Positions 1 to 8,128 of a DNA stretch of 64,000 nucleotides are shown piece by piece. The first letter of the stretch is position 1. Each line of letters begins with the position of its first letter. Origin of the DNA: Syntrophotalea carbinolica DSM 2380 (GTDB taxonomy: Bacteria; Desulfobacterota; Desulfuromonadia; Desulfuromonadales; Syntrophotaleaceae); contig NC_007498.2 of assembly GCF_000012885.1 (NCBI RefSeq), positions 1,302,001 to 1,366,000 of the forward strand, in the 5' to 3' direction. The notes beneath the pieces are model-generated. The model saw only the letters and a program-made list of their open reading frames with translations. It was not told the DNA's origin and ran no database searches. Made by a program: the position numbers and the translations under genes.

Positions 1-151
1 TGAACTTGATCCGGTTGAAAACTGATCGCCTACTTTCGCTTGGCGGAGGTTCAGGTAAGTAAGCGGCTTGGCCGGATGATTGCGGGAGTGTTATGCCCTA
101 TCGGGAGGATTGTCGGGGCGGATGACGGGGTAAAGTCGCTGTGTCGTTTCC

Positions 152-424
152 TCAGTCCATGCGTTGGTTGACGCGATAGACAAAAGCCAGGATTTCCGCC
201 ACCGCCTGATAGAGTTCCTCGGGGATTTCCTGCCCCAGGGGAACCTTGTCCAGTATCTCCACCAGGTCGGGATCCCGAACGACTTCAACCCCCGCTTCGC
301 CCGCCGTTGCCAGGATTTTTTCAGCAACGGCGCCTTTGCCGCTGGCTACCACAACCGGCGCTTTACCGCTGGCTTTTTGGTAGGTCAGGGCAACGGCTTT
401 ATTCTGTCTGTTCTTCTCTGTCAT
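152..424 (-). CDS. Small FlhB C-terminal-domain protein (FlhX/FlhB2 type)
   Basis: A 90-residue protein that aligns with the cytoplasmic C-terminal domain of the export-gate protein FlhB (FlhB_C). Its end, LYQAVAEILAFVYRVNQ, closely matches the end of the full FlhB encoded at 58302-59357 (MFQAVAEILAYVYGLKKR). No membrane segment is present. The NPTH autocleavage motif of FlhB is absent; the equivalent region reads YQKASGKAPVVV. FlhX-like proteins in other bacteria can stand in for the processed FlhB C-terminus during substrate switching; that role here is inferred. The ATG at 424 was chosen because the protein begins at the usual domain start, whereas an upstream in-frame extension shows no similarity. 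It follows the FliK-like gene by about 60 bp, which suits a paired role in export switching. Confidence 0.85.
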   Translation of the reverse strand: MTEKNRQNKAVALTYQKASGKAPVVVASGKGAVAEKILATAGEAGVEVVRDPDLVEILDKVPLGQEIPEELYQAVAEILAFVYRVNQRMD

Positions 425-485
425 GATAATCTCTGTTGCTCGTACCTCAGGATGGAAAGGTTCGGGAATAGGGCATCCTTTTCGG

Positions 486-1499
486 TCAAATCCGGGTGTT
501 GACGAAACCGTGCGTATCGTTGCCAAGGTGTGCCATAAAGTCTTCTTCGGGGCGCGTCTTGCCGGTGGTGAAAAGGATTTCCGGTGACGGTCCGAAATGC
601 AGAGCCTGGCAGAGTTCCTCACTGAAAGCGGACAGCATTCGACTGGTTTTCGGTTTGTCGCAAGTGAATTTGATGCGCAGCTTGTCCGCATCCCATAGCA
701 TGTCTATCCGTAATTCTCCCAATCTCTCAAGGCTGAGAAAGATGCTCAGCTTTTTTGATGCATTTGACTCAGCTTCCGGTCGTTCGCCACAATCCTCCAC
801 GAGAAGAAAGCCCTGCTCGATAAACGGCAAAGGCAACGGCAGCAGCGCAATACCTTCCGCTTCGCGCTGCAGATTGAAATGCCGGATCATATCGAGCCCC
901 TGTAATGCATCGGTTGCCCGTTCGGTAGCAGCATCTTTGCCGTCGATGCCTTCTTCGAACAACAAAGTCAAGGTCTGGCTAAGGTTGGCAGGGGGTTGGT
1001 CGTGTTTAAGTCTGATAACTCCAAGACTTTCCAGAAGGGTCGTCAGAATGTTCCCATCCACCTTGCCTGTTGAACCTTCCACCCCCTCCATGAACATTTT
1101 TAAAGCCTTGCCGAAAGGATCAAGCAATGGATTTTTTTCGCGATGGTCCCGGCTTTGCAGGTGACGGGCCAGAGCCGGCAGTTTCCATCCGGCGTCAAGT
1201 AGTTGCAATAGTGCCTTGTGCTGGTTTTCCGGATTCAACCCCAACGGTTGCAATTGGACTTCTCCGGCACTGCTTGTAACGTGCAGCAGCAGTTGTTGCC
1301 CTTCGCGTAATCCAAGGGTAGAGCGCGCCGCGACCGTGCGACCGCTCATCTGCAAGGTAACTTGTCCGTCTTTCAACGCCATAACCGTTGCCCGGAGAAT
1401 CTGCCCCGGTCGCCAGACACTGGTGTCATCCGGTTGTGGCTTGGCCTGGCCGGTTCCCGATACGGGGAGTACGGTAAAGGTTGCATCATTGATTTTCAT
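486..1499 (-). CDS. FliK-like flagellar hook-length control domain protein
   Basis: A 337-residue soluble protein. The last 100 or so residues have the alternating beta pattern of the FliK C-terminal (Flg_hook) domain: LSIFLSLERLGELRIDM, then LRIKFTCDKP, then a helix ending in a short hydrophobic run. The N-terminal two thirds is leucine-rich and not otherwise recognisable. FliK measures hook length and makes FlhB change export specificity. The gene directly precedes the small FlhB-like gene, so a role in export switching is likely. It lies at the far end of the cluster from the main export genes and may be a second FliK-type protein rather than the principal one. The C-terminal similarity is by eye, so the family call is moderate. 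Confidence 0.6.
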   Translation of the reverse strand: MKINDATFTVLPVSGTGQAKPQPDDTSVWRPGQILRATVMALKDGQVTLQMSGRTVAARSTLGLREGQQLLLHVTSSAGEVQLQPLGLNPENQHKALLQLLDAGWKLPALARHLQSRDHREKNPLLDPFGKALKMFMEGVEGSTGKVDGNILTTLLESLGVIRLKHDQPPANLSQTLTLLFEEGIDGKDAATERATDALQGLDMIRHFNLQREAEGIALLPLPLPFIEQGFLLVEDCGERPEAESNASKKLSIFLSLERLGELRIDMLWDADKLRIKFTCDKPKTSRMLSAFSEELCQALHFGPSPEILFTTGKTRPEEDFMAHLGNDTHGFVNTRI

Positions 1500-1578
1500 G
1501 GCATCTCTTCGACAGGAGGGTCCTGTTTCTTTACTGGTTGCAGGATCTTTTTTTTTTGCGCCAAAGGAATGAAAGACC

Positions 1579-1606
1579 TAAAGATCGCCGTTTGTTGTGT
1601 CGATAA
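1579..1606 (+). promoter_or_regulatory. Candidate sigma-28 (FliA) promoter of the GGDEF gene
   Basis: TAAAGATC, a 12-nt spacer, then GTCGATAA, compared with the sigma-28 consensus TAAAGTTT-N11-GCCGATAA. The inferred transcription start near 1613 is about 33 bases before the ATG at 1646. The box GTCGATA with the same 12-nt spacing recurs in front of flgF. Two mismatches in the -35 octamer and the longer spacer make it a candidate only. Confidence 0.5.
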
Positions 1607-1645
1607 TAAGAGCAACGAGTCGTTTTATGTGACGGGAGAGATTTT

Positions 1646-2617
1646 ATGTTGAACACGGCACTGATATTGGGCAGCACGGCGGCAACGCGCGGCGAAGTTG
1701 CCGATTGCCTGGATAAAACCGGTCTGGTTCATCGCAAACTTTATTGCAAGGACGCCCGCCGGGCCATTCGCTGGTTGAGTGAACACAATGTCGATATCGT
1801 GTGTTGCGATTGGCGTTGGTCCGCTGTCGATGACGTCACCGATCTGATGGGTGTTCTGCGGCGTCGCACAGAATGGCAGGATCTTCCCGTATTGCTGTTC
1901 AGTTCGGGTGATGAGCGCGATCTGTGGATGGCCGGTATGGAGATCGGTGTCAGCGAATGTCTGCCGATGGGGTTGCCCATGGAGGAGCATCGCATAAAAA
2001 TTCGATGGCACTTGAAAAACCGCGAACGCATCCATGCCTTGCATCAGGCCCAGAGTCAGTTGGCGCGCATCGCTCTTACCGACAGCCTGACAGGGCTGTA
2101 TAACAGAGCTTACTTTGATGCCACCATCACTCAGGAAGTGGCGCGTTGCTCCAGGCGCGGTTTGCCCTTGTCGTTGCTGATGGTCGACCTGGATCATTTT
2201 AAAAAAATCAACGATACCTACGGTCATCTTGCAGGTGATCAGGCCCTTGCCGCGGTTGCCCTGGTGTTGAAGGAGCAGAGTCGCATCAGCGATACTGTCT
2301 GCCGGTTCGGCGGAGAGGAATTTGCCGTTATTCTGCCGGAAACGACCAATGCCAATGCCGCTACGGTGGCGGAGCGTATCCGTAAAAAGATATCTCAATT
2401 GGACCTGGCGTTTCCCGTAACAGCCAGTATCGGCGTTGGTTCCGCCAAGGTTACCAATCAGTTGCTTCCGGACCATCTGATCGCTGAAGCGGATGGTGCT
2501 CTCTACGAGGCCAAAAGCCAGGGGCGTAACAGGGTCCAGTCTTCCGTACTTGGTGCTGGTGTAGTTTCGGATCTGAGTCTGTTTCGGAAATTTAGAACAG
2601 CGATGGCATCGGCTTGA
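1646..2617 (+). CDS. Diguanylate cyclase with degenerate receiver domain
   Basis: 323 residues. Residues about 1-125 have a receiver-like fold: a possible phosphoacceptor lies in VDIVCCDWRW, but the acidic pair after strand 1 is missing (ALILGS) and the conserved lysine near the end of the domain is replaced (CLPMGLP). Residues about 150-310 are a GGDEF domain with an intact active-site motif (RFGGEEF), and an RxxD inhibitory site (RISD) exactly five residues ahead of GGEEF. It should make c-di-GMP from two GTP and be product-inhibited. It is the only recognised plus-strand gene, diverges from the FliK-like gene, has SD GGGAGAG before the ATG and has its own sigma-28-like promoter. Two PilZ effector genes lie just beyond it. 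The receiver probably does not work by ordinary phosphorylation. Confidence 0.93.
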   Translation: MLNTALILGSTAATRGEVADCLDKTGLVHRKLYCKDARRAIRWLSEHNVDIVCCDWRWSAVDDVTDLMGVLRRRTEWQDLPVLLFSSGDERDLWMAGMEIGVSECLPMGLPMEEHRIKIRWHLKNRERIHALHQAQSQLARIALTDSLTGLYNRAYFDATITQEVARCSRRGLPLSLLMVDLDHFKKINDTYGHLAGDQALAAVALVLKEQSRISDTVCRFGGEEFAVILPETTNANAATVAERIRKKISQLDLAFPVTASIGVGSAKVTNQLLPDHLIAEADGALYEAKSQGRNRVQSSVLGAGVVSDLSLFRKFRTAMASA

Positions 2618-2629
2618 AGGGGAAGGCGG

Positions 2630-2706
2630 TGATTAGTGATTGGTGATTAGTTTGTCACTTGTCACCAGTCACCAGTCACCAGTCACCAGTCACCAGTCAC
2701 CAGTCA
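2630..2706. repeat. Heptamer tandem repeat array, 11 units
   Basis: Eleven 7-bp units in perfect phase: TGATTAG, TGATTGG, TGATTAG, TTTGTCA, CTTGTCA, then CCAGTCA six times (2665-2706). The array lies between the convergent GGDEF and PilZ genes and runs into the PilZ coding sequence: the last residues Gly-Asp-Trp and the TGA stop (2697-2699) are made of repeat units. Related arrays occur at 47875, 49454 and 58241. Confidence 0.93.
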
Positions 2707-3386
2707 CCGAGCATCAAGCCCATAAGTCGGGTTTTGGACTGCATGTTTCTGAAGTGTTCGGCGAGGCAGAATAGAGAAATTTTTTCCGTGTCTTCGGGCA
2801 GGATGTGTACGATTTTAAGGGCCGTTTGATGGCCCTTTTTTGTTGTCGGGCCAACCCTCAAAACCTTTGCTTCGCATTGCAGGTGTTCAAGTGTCGTTCC
2901 AGGCAGGATCAATTGCAGGGTCACTATATCGTCAGGATTCAGCGGTTCGGCGGTGCAGAGGCTGAGGCCCCGACAACTGAGATTGACGTGGGTACGTTGT
3001 GGTTGCGGATGCGGGGGATGGTTGGTTCGAGCGTGCCACCAGGCCAGGTAAATATCGGTTTCGACCCGCAGATTTTCCCGCATGTGGTCATGGGTTCGGT
3101 GGCCTTCGATCCTGAACCGCATGTGGCGGGGATGTTCCAGGTTTTCCGGGTAGGCCGTGATCTGAATGAAGTGTATTCCCCGCTCACAATGGAAATCCCA
3201 GCATCGGTGGGCATCGAGTGATGAAAACGGCCAATGGGAAGGGAGTATCTGTACATCCAGCTGAGTCGGTCCATGCATTCGTGCAACACCCTCGCACCTC
3301 AGCCAATCACCTTGCAAGGTCGGAACGCTGATTTCGACCATGTGCCATTCGTGCAAAACGTTCAACAACTCGTCGGTCGGTGTCAT
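2697..3386 (-). CDS. PilZ domain protein (c-di-GMP effector), YcgR-like
   Basis: 229 residues. The C-terminal half carries both c-di-GMP-binding signatures of PilZ: RxxxR (RENLR, residue about 104) and NxSxxG (NLSCRG, about 133). The N-terminal 95 residues have the beta-rich look of the YcgR-type flagellar-brake N-domain. YcgR proteins bind c-di-GMP and slow or steer the motor. It lies 22 bp after the other PilZ gene, so the two are probably co-transcribed with fliS and the FliT-like gene. The final codons and stop are formed by heptamer repeats, so the C-terminal residues LGDW may be a replacement of the ancestral end. Confidence 0.88.
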   Translation of the reverse strand: MTPTDELLNVLHEWHMVEISVPTLQGDWLRCEGVARMHGPTQLDVQILPSHWPFSSLDAHRCWDFHCERGIHFIQITAYPENLEHPRHMRFRIEGHRTHDHMRENLRVETDIYLAWWHARTNHPPHPQPQRTHVNLSCRGLSLCTAEPLNPDDIVTLQLILPGTTLEHLQCEAKVLRVGPTTKKGHQTALKIVHILPEDTEKISLFCLAEHFRNMQSKTRLMGLMLGDW

Positions 3387-3408
3387 GGCATTGACTTTTC
3401 ATGTATGG

Positions 3409-4164
3409 TCAGAAGAGATCCCGGGTTCGTACCTTGGTGCGCAGGATCTCGCGTTCCTTGGCCAGACAGAACGCGACGATTTTGTCGCGGTCCTGATTGT
3501 CGATTTCTGCGAATTGTACAGCCACGGCCATGTCGCCGTTGGGTAATGTGCAAAAGCGAACCACCTGGGCCAGGCACTCAATGCATTCAGGCGTCTTCCC
3601 GTCCAGCCACAATACCATAGCGACCAGATCGCCGATATCGAGGTTTTTCTGCGCGGGCAGTCGAAGCCCGCTGGCACTGAGATTAACCTTGGTATTCAGG
3701 GGATAAGGCGTGCGGGGTTGATCGTCGCCGAGACAGTAATAGGCGAATCTGATCCTGGCATCGATACGGAAAAATTCACGCTCCTGAAGGGCAATGGCCG
3801 GCGGCTTGGGTTTGACCAGCAGGTTCGAGGTTCCAAGAATGGTCTGTATGCGGGTGAGCAGACGGTATTCCCGGCCCTGCAGAGAAAAAAAGATCTGGCA
3901 TATTTCCCGAGGATTGATGAGGGTACTGAAATCGCGATCGTAGGGCAGGGCTATGTCCAGGGCGTGGTCTGAATGCGTGCGCACGGAACCATCTACGGCA
4001 ATGGTACGTTGTCCATGGGTAGGTAACAGTATTTTGGCATTCCGGCCATTTCTGAAATGGTCCAGCAGCGTATTCAGCATTTCGTTCCAAATGACCTTGC
4101 CGGCAAAATCGGTGTGCTGTTTTTTTGCCGGGATATCGGTGGCGCAACAGGTCGGAGGTGCCAT
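3409..4164 (-). CDS. PilZ domain protein (c-di-GMP effector), YcgR-like
   Basis: 251 residues from the ATG at 4164, which has SD GGGAG nine bases upstream; a TTG at 4173 directly abuts that SD and is unlikely. Residues about 15-115 resemble the YcgR N-domain. The PilZ domain follows, with RxxxR in REFFRID (about 128) and NxSxxG in NLSASG (about 159). Expected to bind c-di-GMP and act on the flagellar motor or an associated process. It begins two bases after the stop of the FliT-like gene, which implies translational coupling. It is not a recent duplicate of the neighbouring PilZ gene, since the two share little beyond the binding motifs. Confidence 0.9.
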   Translation of the reverse strand: MAPPTCCATDIPAKKQHTDFAGKVIWNEMLNTLLDHFRNGRNAKILLPTHGQRTIAVDGSVRTHSDHALDIALPYDRDFSTLINPREICQIFFSLQGREYRLLTRIQTILGTSNLLVKPKPPAIALQEREFFRIDARIRFAYYCLGDDQPRTPYPLNTKVNLSASGLRLPAQKNLDIGDLVAMVLWLDGKTPECIECLAQVVRFCTLPNGDMAVAVQFAEIDNQDRDKIVAFCLAKEREILRTKVRTRDLF

Positions 4165-4166
4165 GA

Positions 4167-4565
4167 TCAACAACTCCCGAGGGTCGAATGCTCCCCCCCC
4201 TGATTCGATGATCGATACCCCCCGATGGCAGTACGGCCTTTTTTGAGGCGATGAAGTTCGTCAGTCGTCAAGGCTTGCAAGGTGCGCGCCTGTTGCTGAA
4301 GCTTTTCACATTGCCGCTTGATTTGCAACATGGTTTGCTTCTTTTTTTCCAACTGGGCAAGCACTTCGTCGGATGGCTGGCAGCTCTGCAGCATGGTATG
4401 GATCTGCCGGTCGGTATCCTGCGCCTCGGCATTCAGTGCGTTCCATTCCTGTTGAACTCGTACCAAAGCGGCTGTATGCCCCCCATGCAGCAATGCAGCC
4501 ATTTGGGACAGTTTTTCCTGAACGGCAAGGTATTGCCGTGTCGACTTCTCTACGAGTTTTTCCAT
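4167..4565 (-). CDS. Coiled-coil protein downstream of fliS, FliT/FlgN-like
   Basis: 132 residues, almost entirely helical and rich in Gln, Glu, Lys and Leu, with likely coiled coils at about 10-60 and 65-105. There is no signal peptide or membrane segment. Length, helical character and position right after fliD and fliS match the FliT family, which chaperones FliD, but I see no diagnostic sequence. The C-terminal 20 residues are Gly/Ser-rich and look disordered. It could equally be a FlgN-type chaperone or an unrelated coiled-coil protein. SD AAGG precedes the ATG. Confidence 0.65.
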   Translation of the reverse strand: MEKLVEKSTRQYLAVQEKLSQMAALLHGGHTAALVRVQQEWNALNAEAQDTDRQIHTMLQSCQPSDEVLAQLEKKKQTMLQIKRQCEKLQQQARTLQALTTDELHRLKKGRTAIGGYRSSNQGGEHSTLGSC

Positions 4566-4726
4566 GGTCGTGTCAACCTTGTTTAAGTGTACGCGCTCGG
4601 GTGGTTCGCCGCTCTGGCCTGTCGGGCGCCCTTTTGAGTCATGCCCAAAGGGTTTTTGCCGTCACGGGGCTGCGCTAAGGACGTTTGTTCTATCCGTTTT
4701 CGGATTATGGCTCCCGAGATGGCGGG

Positions 4727-5158
4727 TTACATACTGGCCTTAAGCGGCTGGTAACCGGCATTGGCCACGGCCTTGGCCTGGGATTCGCTGCGTGCGATGA
4801 CAATGGCCTCTTTCCAGGTGTCGCGCAGGTCCGAGAGCATGGTATGGACCGCTTCCAGTTTGCTCCGATCCAGATTGATATTGGCCTGAATCATTTCCCG
4901 AATCATATAGTCGTAAAGCGAGTCGAGGTCGGCTGCGATTTTGCCACCGATGTTATGATCCAGGGTATTGCGGAATTCCATCACGATGGCCATGGCCTTC
5001 TGGATACCATGGTTTTTCAGTTCGATATTACCGTCTTCAATGCCTTGCATGGCCTGGGTGAGAAAGCGAATCGCACCGTCGTAGAGCATGATCATGATCT
5101 GCTCGGGGGAAGCACTGGAGATCTGGTTGTTTTTATACTGGTTGAGATAAGGGTTCAT
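4727..5158 (-). CDS. fliS: Flagellin export chaperone FliS
   Basis: 143 residues, the normal FliS length. It starts with the family signature (NPYLNQYKNNQI, then SASPEQIMIMLYDGAIRFL), followed by a four-helix bundle, including the DYMIREMIQANINLD segment. FliS binds the flagellin C-terminus in the cytoplasm, prevents early polymerisation and delivers it to the FlhA gate. SD AAGGA precedes the ATG. It follows fliD in the usual fliD-fliS order, and a gap of about 160 bp separates it from the FliT-like gene. Confidence 0.96.
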   Translation of the reverse strand: MNPYLNQYKNNQISSASPEQIMIMLYDGAIRFLTQAMQGIEDGNIELKNHGIQKAMAIVMEFRNTLDHNIGGKIAADLDSLYDYMIREMIQANINLDRSKLEAVHTMLSDLRDTWKEAIVIARSESQAKAVANAGYQPLKASM

Positions 5159-5185
5159 GGGTCATTCCTTCCGCAGCTTGCAGTT

Positions 5186-6514
5186 CTATGAATTGAAAAG
5201 ACTAAGCTGTTGAGTCAGGTAAGAGCCGGTGCTGTTGAGATTGCTGATCAGCAGTTCCATGGCGTCGAACTGCGCTCGTAGCATTTCTTCGCGCTTCTCC
5301 AGACGTGTTTCCATTTTGGATATATTGGCATTGATGGTTTTCAATGTTCGATCGGTGCTGGTTTGCCGCGTGGCCGCCAGGCCGTCGACCCGATCGGTGG
5401 TCGAATCCAGGTATTCCGTAAACAGGCTGGATATTCCGTCGAACCCCTCGCCGCCCGCCAACAATTTATCCATGATGTTCATATCGGTCGTGATGGCTTC
5501 TTCCAATAGGGTATTGTCGATGGTAATGGTGCCGTCGCGTTGCGTTTCCAGGCCCAGCTGCGAGAGTGTGGTCAGATCCCCGCCGGTCGCGATCTGCGAA
5601 GTCAACATTTTTTGCAGATTGCGTTTAACCGCCATCATGCCGCTGTCCCGGCCCCAGTCGCTGTCCTTTTGATCCGAGATGTAATTGATGACCGCATTAT
5701 AGGCTGTCACCATATCCTTGACCTTGGTTTTGACGGCATCGACGTCTTCGGAGACATTCATGACCGTCGTGTCGCCTGCGTTAGGGTGCACCTTGTTAAG
5801 GGTAATACTCACTCCCGGGATGGCCTCTTCGAATGTATTGCTGCCGCCCGTGATGGTGACGCCGTCGACGACGATACTGGCCTGGGATTGGGTCTGGGTG
5901 GTGCTGAAGGTCAGGGCGGCATAGCCGTTGGCAGTGGTGCCCCCGGAAACCGATGCGCTAAAAGTGCTCGAGGCATCCTCGCCGGTCAGGATCATGCGAT
6001 AACCACTGCCATCCTGAATGATGCTGGCCGCAACACCGGTGGCGCTGTCACCGGTGTTGGCCGCGTTGATTTTATCTACCAGGCTGTCCAGAGAATCGTT
6101 GTCGATGGTGATGTCGGTGGTGCCGATAGTCAGGGTGCCGGTGGTAAAATTGGCTTCGCTGCGGCTTTCATAACTGCCGTCACTGACATCTTTCTGTTGC
6201 CGGGCAAGGCTTTGGACCTCGATATTATAGCTGCCGCCCAAAGCGCTTCCGGAGGCGGACACCGAAAAATACTCGTCGCTCACGGCGCTTGCAGAGTAGG
6301 CCCGTACCTCGCCGCTGGAGTCGAGGTCCTCGAATTTTCCCAGGAGGGTTTTCAGCTTGGTTTCCAGGGTGTCAAAGGCATCCTGGCGGCTGGTGAAATA
6401 CTCTTTGTCCGATTCGAGACGTTCCAGCGGCTGTTTTTCGATCTCCATCAGGGCATCGACAATACTGCCCGTATCCATGCCGCTTGCGAGACCACCGAAA
6501 TTGATTGTAGACAT
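5186..6514 (-). CDS. fliD: Flagellar filament cap protein FliD (HAP2)
   Basis: 442 residues. The N-terminus INFGGLASGMDTGSIVDALM is the classic FliD D0 helix, and the C-terminal helices (about 385-440, ending TGSYLTQQLSLFNS) form the partner coil. The middle is Ser/Thr/Gly-rich beta sequence. FliD forms the cap at the filament tip that guides folding of exported flagellin. SD AAGGA precedes the ATG. It lies between flaG and fliS as in many flagellar clusters. Confidence 0.96.
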   Translation of the reverse strand: MSTINFGGLASGMDTGSIVDALMEIEKQPLERLESDKEYFTSRQDAFDTLETKLKTLLGKFEDLDSSGEVRAYSASAVSDEYFSVSASGSALGGSYNIEVQSLARQQKDVSDGSYESRSEANFTTGTLTIGTTDITIDNDSLDSLVDKINAANTGDSATGVAASIIQDGSGYRMILTGEDASSTFSASVSGGTTANGYAALTFSTTQTQSQASIVVDGVTITGGSNTFEEAIPGVSITLNKVHPNAGDTTVMNVSEDVDAVKTKVKDMVTAYNAVINYISDQKDSDWGRDSGMMAVKRNLQKMLTSQIATGGDLTTLSQLGLETQRDGTITIDNTLLEEAITTDMNIMDKLLAGGEGFDGISSLFTEYLDSTTDRVDGLAATRQTSTDRTLKTINANISKMETRLEKREEMLRAQFDAMELLISNLNSTGSYLTQQLSLFNS

Positions 6515-6531
6515 AGCCCGTTCCTTCAGAG

Positions 6532-6876
6532 TCAGGTTGTGGTGTCGAGCAGCGAACCGCGCAGGTCGCTCAGCTTATCCGAAACCCCAAGCACTTCTTC
6601 CGGCGGGATCTGCCTGATGACCTCTCCGGAGTCGGAATCGATCAGGCTGATTACCAACTCTTTGTTTTGTTCGTCGTTTTCAAACCGCACGCTGTAGATG
6701 CCGTCATCCGTCAGGGCCTTGATCTTGGTCAGGACTTCTTCCGGCGCTATGAGTTTTTCCGAGTCGGCAAGTTCCGGTTCGGAAGCGACTTTTTGACGAT
6801 TGCGATCGATATTTTCCGTGGGGGAAGATGCCGGCGTCGGAGCGGCTCCGCCCACGGATGTCATTTCTACTTTCAT
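6532..6876 (-). CDS. flaG: FlaG family protein
   Basis: 114 residues from the ATG at 6876, which has a perfect SD (GGGAGG) seven bases upstream; an earlier in-frame start at 6906 has none. The N-terminal 50 residues are Pro/Ser/Glu-rich and probably disordered. The C-terminal 60 residues hold the FlaG pattern (YSVRFENDEQNKELVISLID, then SGEVIRQIPPEEVL). FlaG affects filament length in several bacteria, with an unclear mechanism. Placed between flagellin and fliD, as is common. Confidence 0.92.
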   Translation of the reverse strand: MKVEMTSVGGAAPTPASSPTENIDRNRQKVASEPELADSEKLIAPEEVLTKIKALTDDGIYSVRFENDEQNKELVISLIDSDSGEVIRQIPPEEVLGVSDKLSDLRGSLLDTTT

Positions 6877-6911
6877 GATATCCTCCCTTGGCTTCTTGCG
6901 TGCCATCGGGG

Positions 6912-6938
6912 AAAGGGGGCGGCATGGCCGCCCCCTTT
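6912..6938 (-). terminator. Intrinsic terminator after the first flagellin gene
   Basis: A perfect 12-bp inverted repeat (AAAGGGGGCGGC / GCCGCCCCCTTT) with a 3-nt loop, 20 bases past the flagellin stop. On the minus strand the stem ends in a short T run. It sits between the flagellin and flaG and probably limits read-through, so that flagellin is made in excess over flaG-fliD-fliS. Confidence 0.8.
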
Positions 6939-6957
6939 ACGTTGAATGCCCCGGCGT

Positions 6958-7800
6958 TTAGCCGATCAGCGACAGGGCCAGCTGCGGGGTCTGGTTGGCC
7001 TGCGCCAGGATCGATACACCGGCCTGCTGCAGGATGTTCATTTTGGTCATCTGGGAGGTCTCCGTGGCGATATCCGCATCGACGATACGGGAGCGCGCGG
7101 CGGAGAGGTTCTCCGAGACGTTGTTCAGGTTGGCGATGGTCGATTCGAAACGGTTCTGCTTGGCACCGAGGTTGCCGCGCAGGGAGTCGACCTGGTTCAG
7201 GGCGCCGTCAATGGACGCGATAGCGGTGGAGGCCCCACCTGCGGAGGCTATGGTAGCTCCATTAACGGTAGTTCCGCCGCCGCTGAGGGCGTTGGTGTCC
7301 ATATTGCCAATGGCAACGGAGATCTTCTCGCCGGCGTTGGCGCCGACCTGGAAGACGGCAGCATCCGAAGCGGAATAGGTACCGTCGAGCAGGTTCTGAC
7401 CGTTGAACTTGGTGGTATCGACGATACGGTCGAGTTCATTTTTCAATTCGCCGAATTCGCTGTTAAGTGCGGTACGGTCATCGGTGCTGTTGGTACCGTT
7501 GGCGGACTGTACGGACAGTTCGCGCATGCGCTGCAGGATGTTAGTCATCTCGCCCAATGCGCCTTCCGCCGTCTGGGCGAAAGAGATGGCATCGTTGGAG
7601 TTACGTACCGCCTGGTTCATGCCCTTGATCTGGGCACTCATACGGTCGGAGATGGCGAGGCCTGCGGCGTCGTCTTTGGCGCTGTTGATGCGCAGGCCCG
7701 AAGACAGGCGCTGCATCGAGTTGGACAGCGACGACTGCGATTTCGACAGGTTGCGCTGTGCGTTCAACGACTGAACGTTGGTATTGATTGTTAATGCCAT
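6958..7800 (-). CDS. fliC: Flagellin (copy 1)
   Basis: 280 residues. The N-terminal D0/D1 domain ([19 protein letters not shown], then [20 protein letters not shown]) and the C-terminal domain ([16 protein letters not shown]) are typical. The variable middle is only about 60 residues, so this is a short flagellin without a large outer domain. It is a close paralogue of the gene at 8129, differing mainly at about 160-205. Ser/Thr in the short central domain are plausible glycosylation sites given the neighbouring island. SD GGAGG precedes the ATG; the leader has a GGA-loop hairpin and a sigma-28-like promoter. Confidence 0.97.
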   Translation of the reverse strand: MALTINTNVQSLNAQRNLSKSQSSLSNSMQRLSSGLRINSAKDDAAGLAISDRMSAQIKGMNQAVRNSNDAISFAQTAEGALGEMTNILQRMRELSVQSANGTNSTDDRTALNSEFGELKNELDRIVDTTKFNGQNLLDGTYSASDAAVFQVGANAGEKISVAIGNMDTNALSGGGTTVNGATIASAGGASTAIASIDGALNQVDSLRGNLGAKQNRFESTIANLNNVSENLSAARSRIVDADIATETSQMTKMNILQQAGVSILAQANQTPQLALSLIG

Positions 7801-7806
7801 GGTTTT

Positions 7807-7843
7807 CCTCCATGAAAATTAGTTTTCCGGGCTTCCGTGCCCG
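7807..7843 (-). promoter_or_regulatory. Predicted dual CsrA site in the flagellin 1 leader
   Basis: In the mRNA, a 5-bp GC stem (CGGGC/GCCCG, 7828-7832 with 7839-7843) closes a hexaloop ACGGAA containing GGA. A second GGA lies in the Shine-Dalgarno GGAGG (7807-7811), 25 nt downstream. CsrA dimers bind GGA motifs, best in hairpin loops, and block ribosome binding; the B. subtilis hag leader has this two-site design. Confidence 0.6.
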
Positions 7844-7861
7844 ATTTTTTCGAACTACTCC

Positions 7862-7889
7862 TTACCGATAAAAAGTTAAAAATACTTTG
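7862..7889 (-). promoter_or_regulatory. Candidate sigma-28 promoter of flagellin 1
   Basis: On the minus strand, CAAAGTAT, a 12-nt spacer, then ATCGGTAA: six of eight matches to the -35 and five of eight to the -10 of the sigma-28 consensus. The implied leader is about 55 nt and includes the GGA hairpin. It is much weaker than the site before flagellin 2. The rest of the 328-bp gap between the flagellins holds the hairpin near 8100 and nothing else I recognise. Confidence 0.4.
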
Positions 7890-8085
7890 GTCGGTTTCAC
7901 CCCCCTTCCATGGCAATTAAGGGGGCTCGATATGTGCTTTATCGATCATCCGGGCCGGCGACGAGGATAATGTCTCCCGCCCGGCAGTAACCCGAGATAG
8001 ATTTATATCTTTTGTTTTGTGAATGTTCTCCCGGGCCAGCCCCCGAAACCGTCGTTTACGGGTTAATGGTAAAGCCCTGTGAGTC

Positions 8086-8110
8086 GGCGTGGTCCATGGG
8101 GGACCACGCC
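8086..8110 (-). terminator. Hairpin after flagellin 2, possible terminator
   Basis: A perfect 10-bp inverted repeat GGCGTGGTCC / GGACCACGCC with a 5-nt loop, 19 bases after the flagellin 2 stop. No clear U-run follows on the minus strand, so it may act as an mRNA 3'-end stabiliser or a weak terminator. Confidence 0.6.
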
Positions 8111-8128
8111 TTTACTCAGTCTTGCCTT

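Noticed and set aside
7801-8128. c-di-GMP (GEMM) riboswitch looked for in the flagellin and other gaps
   Set aside because: No conserved core such as GGACGCAAAGCC with the paired stems was found in any intergenic region read.
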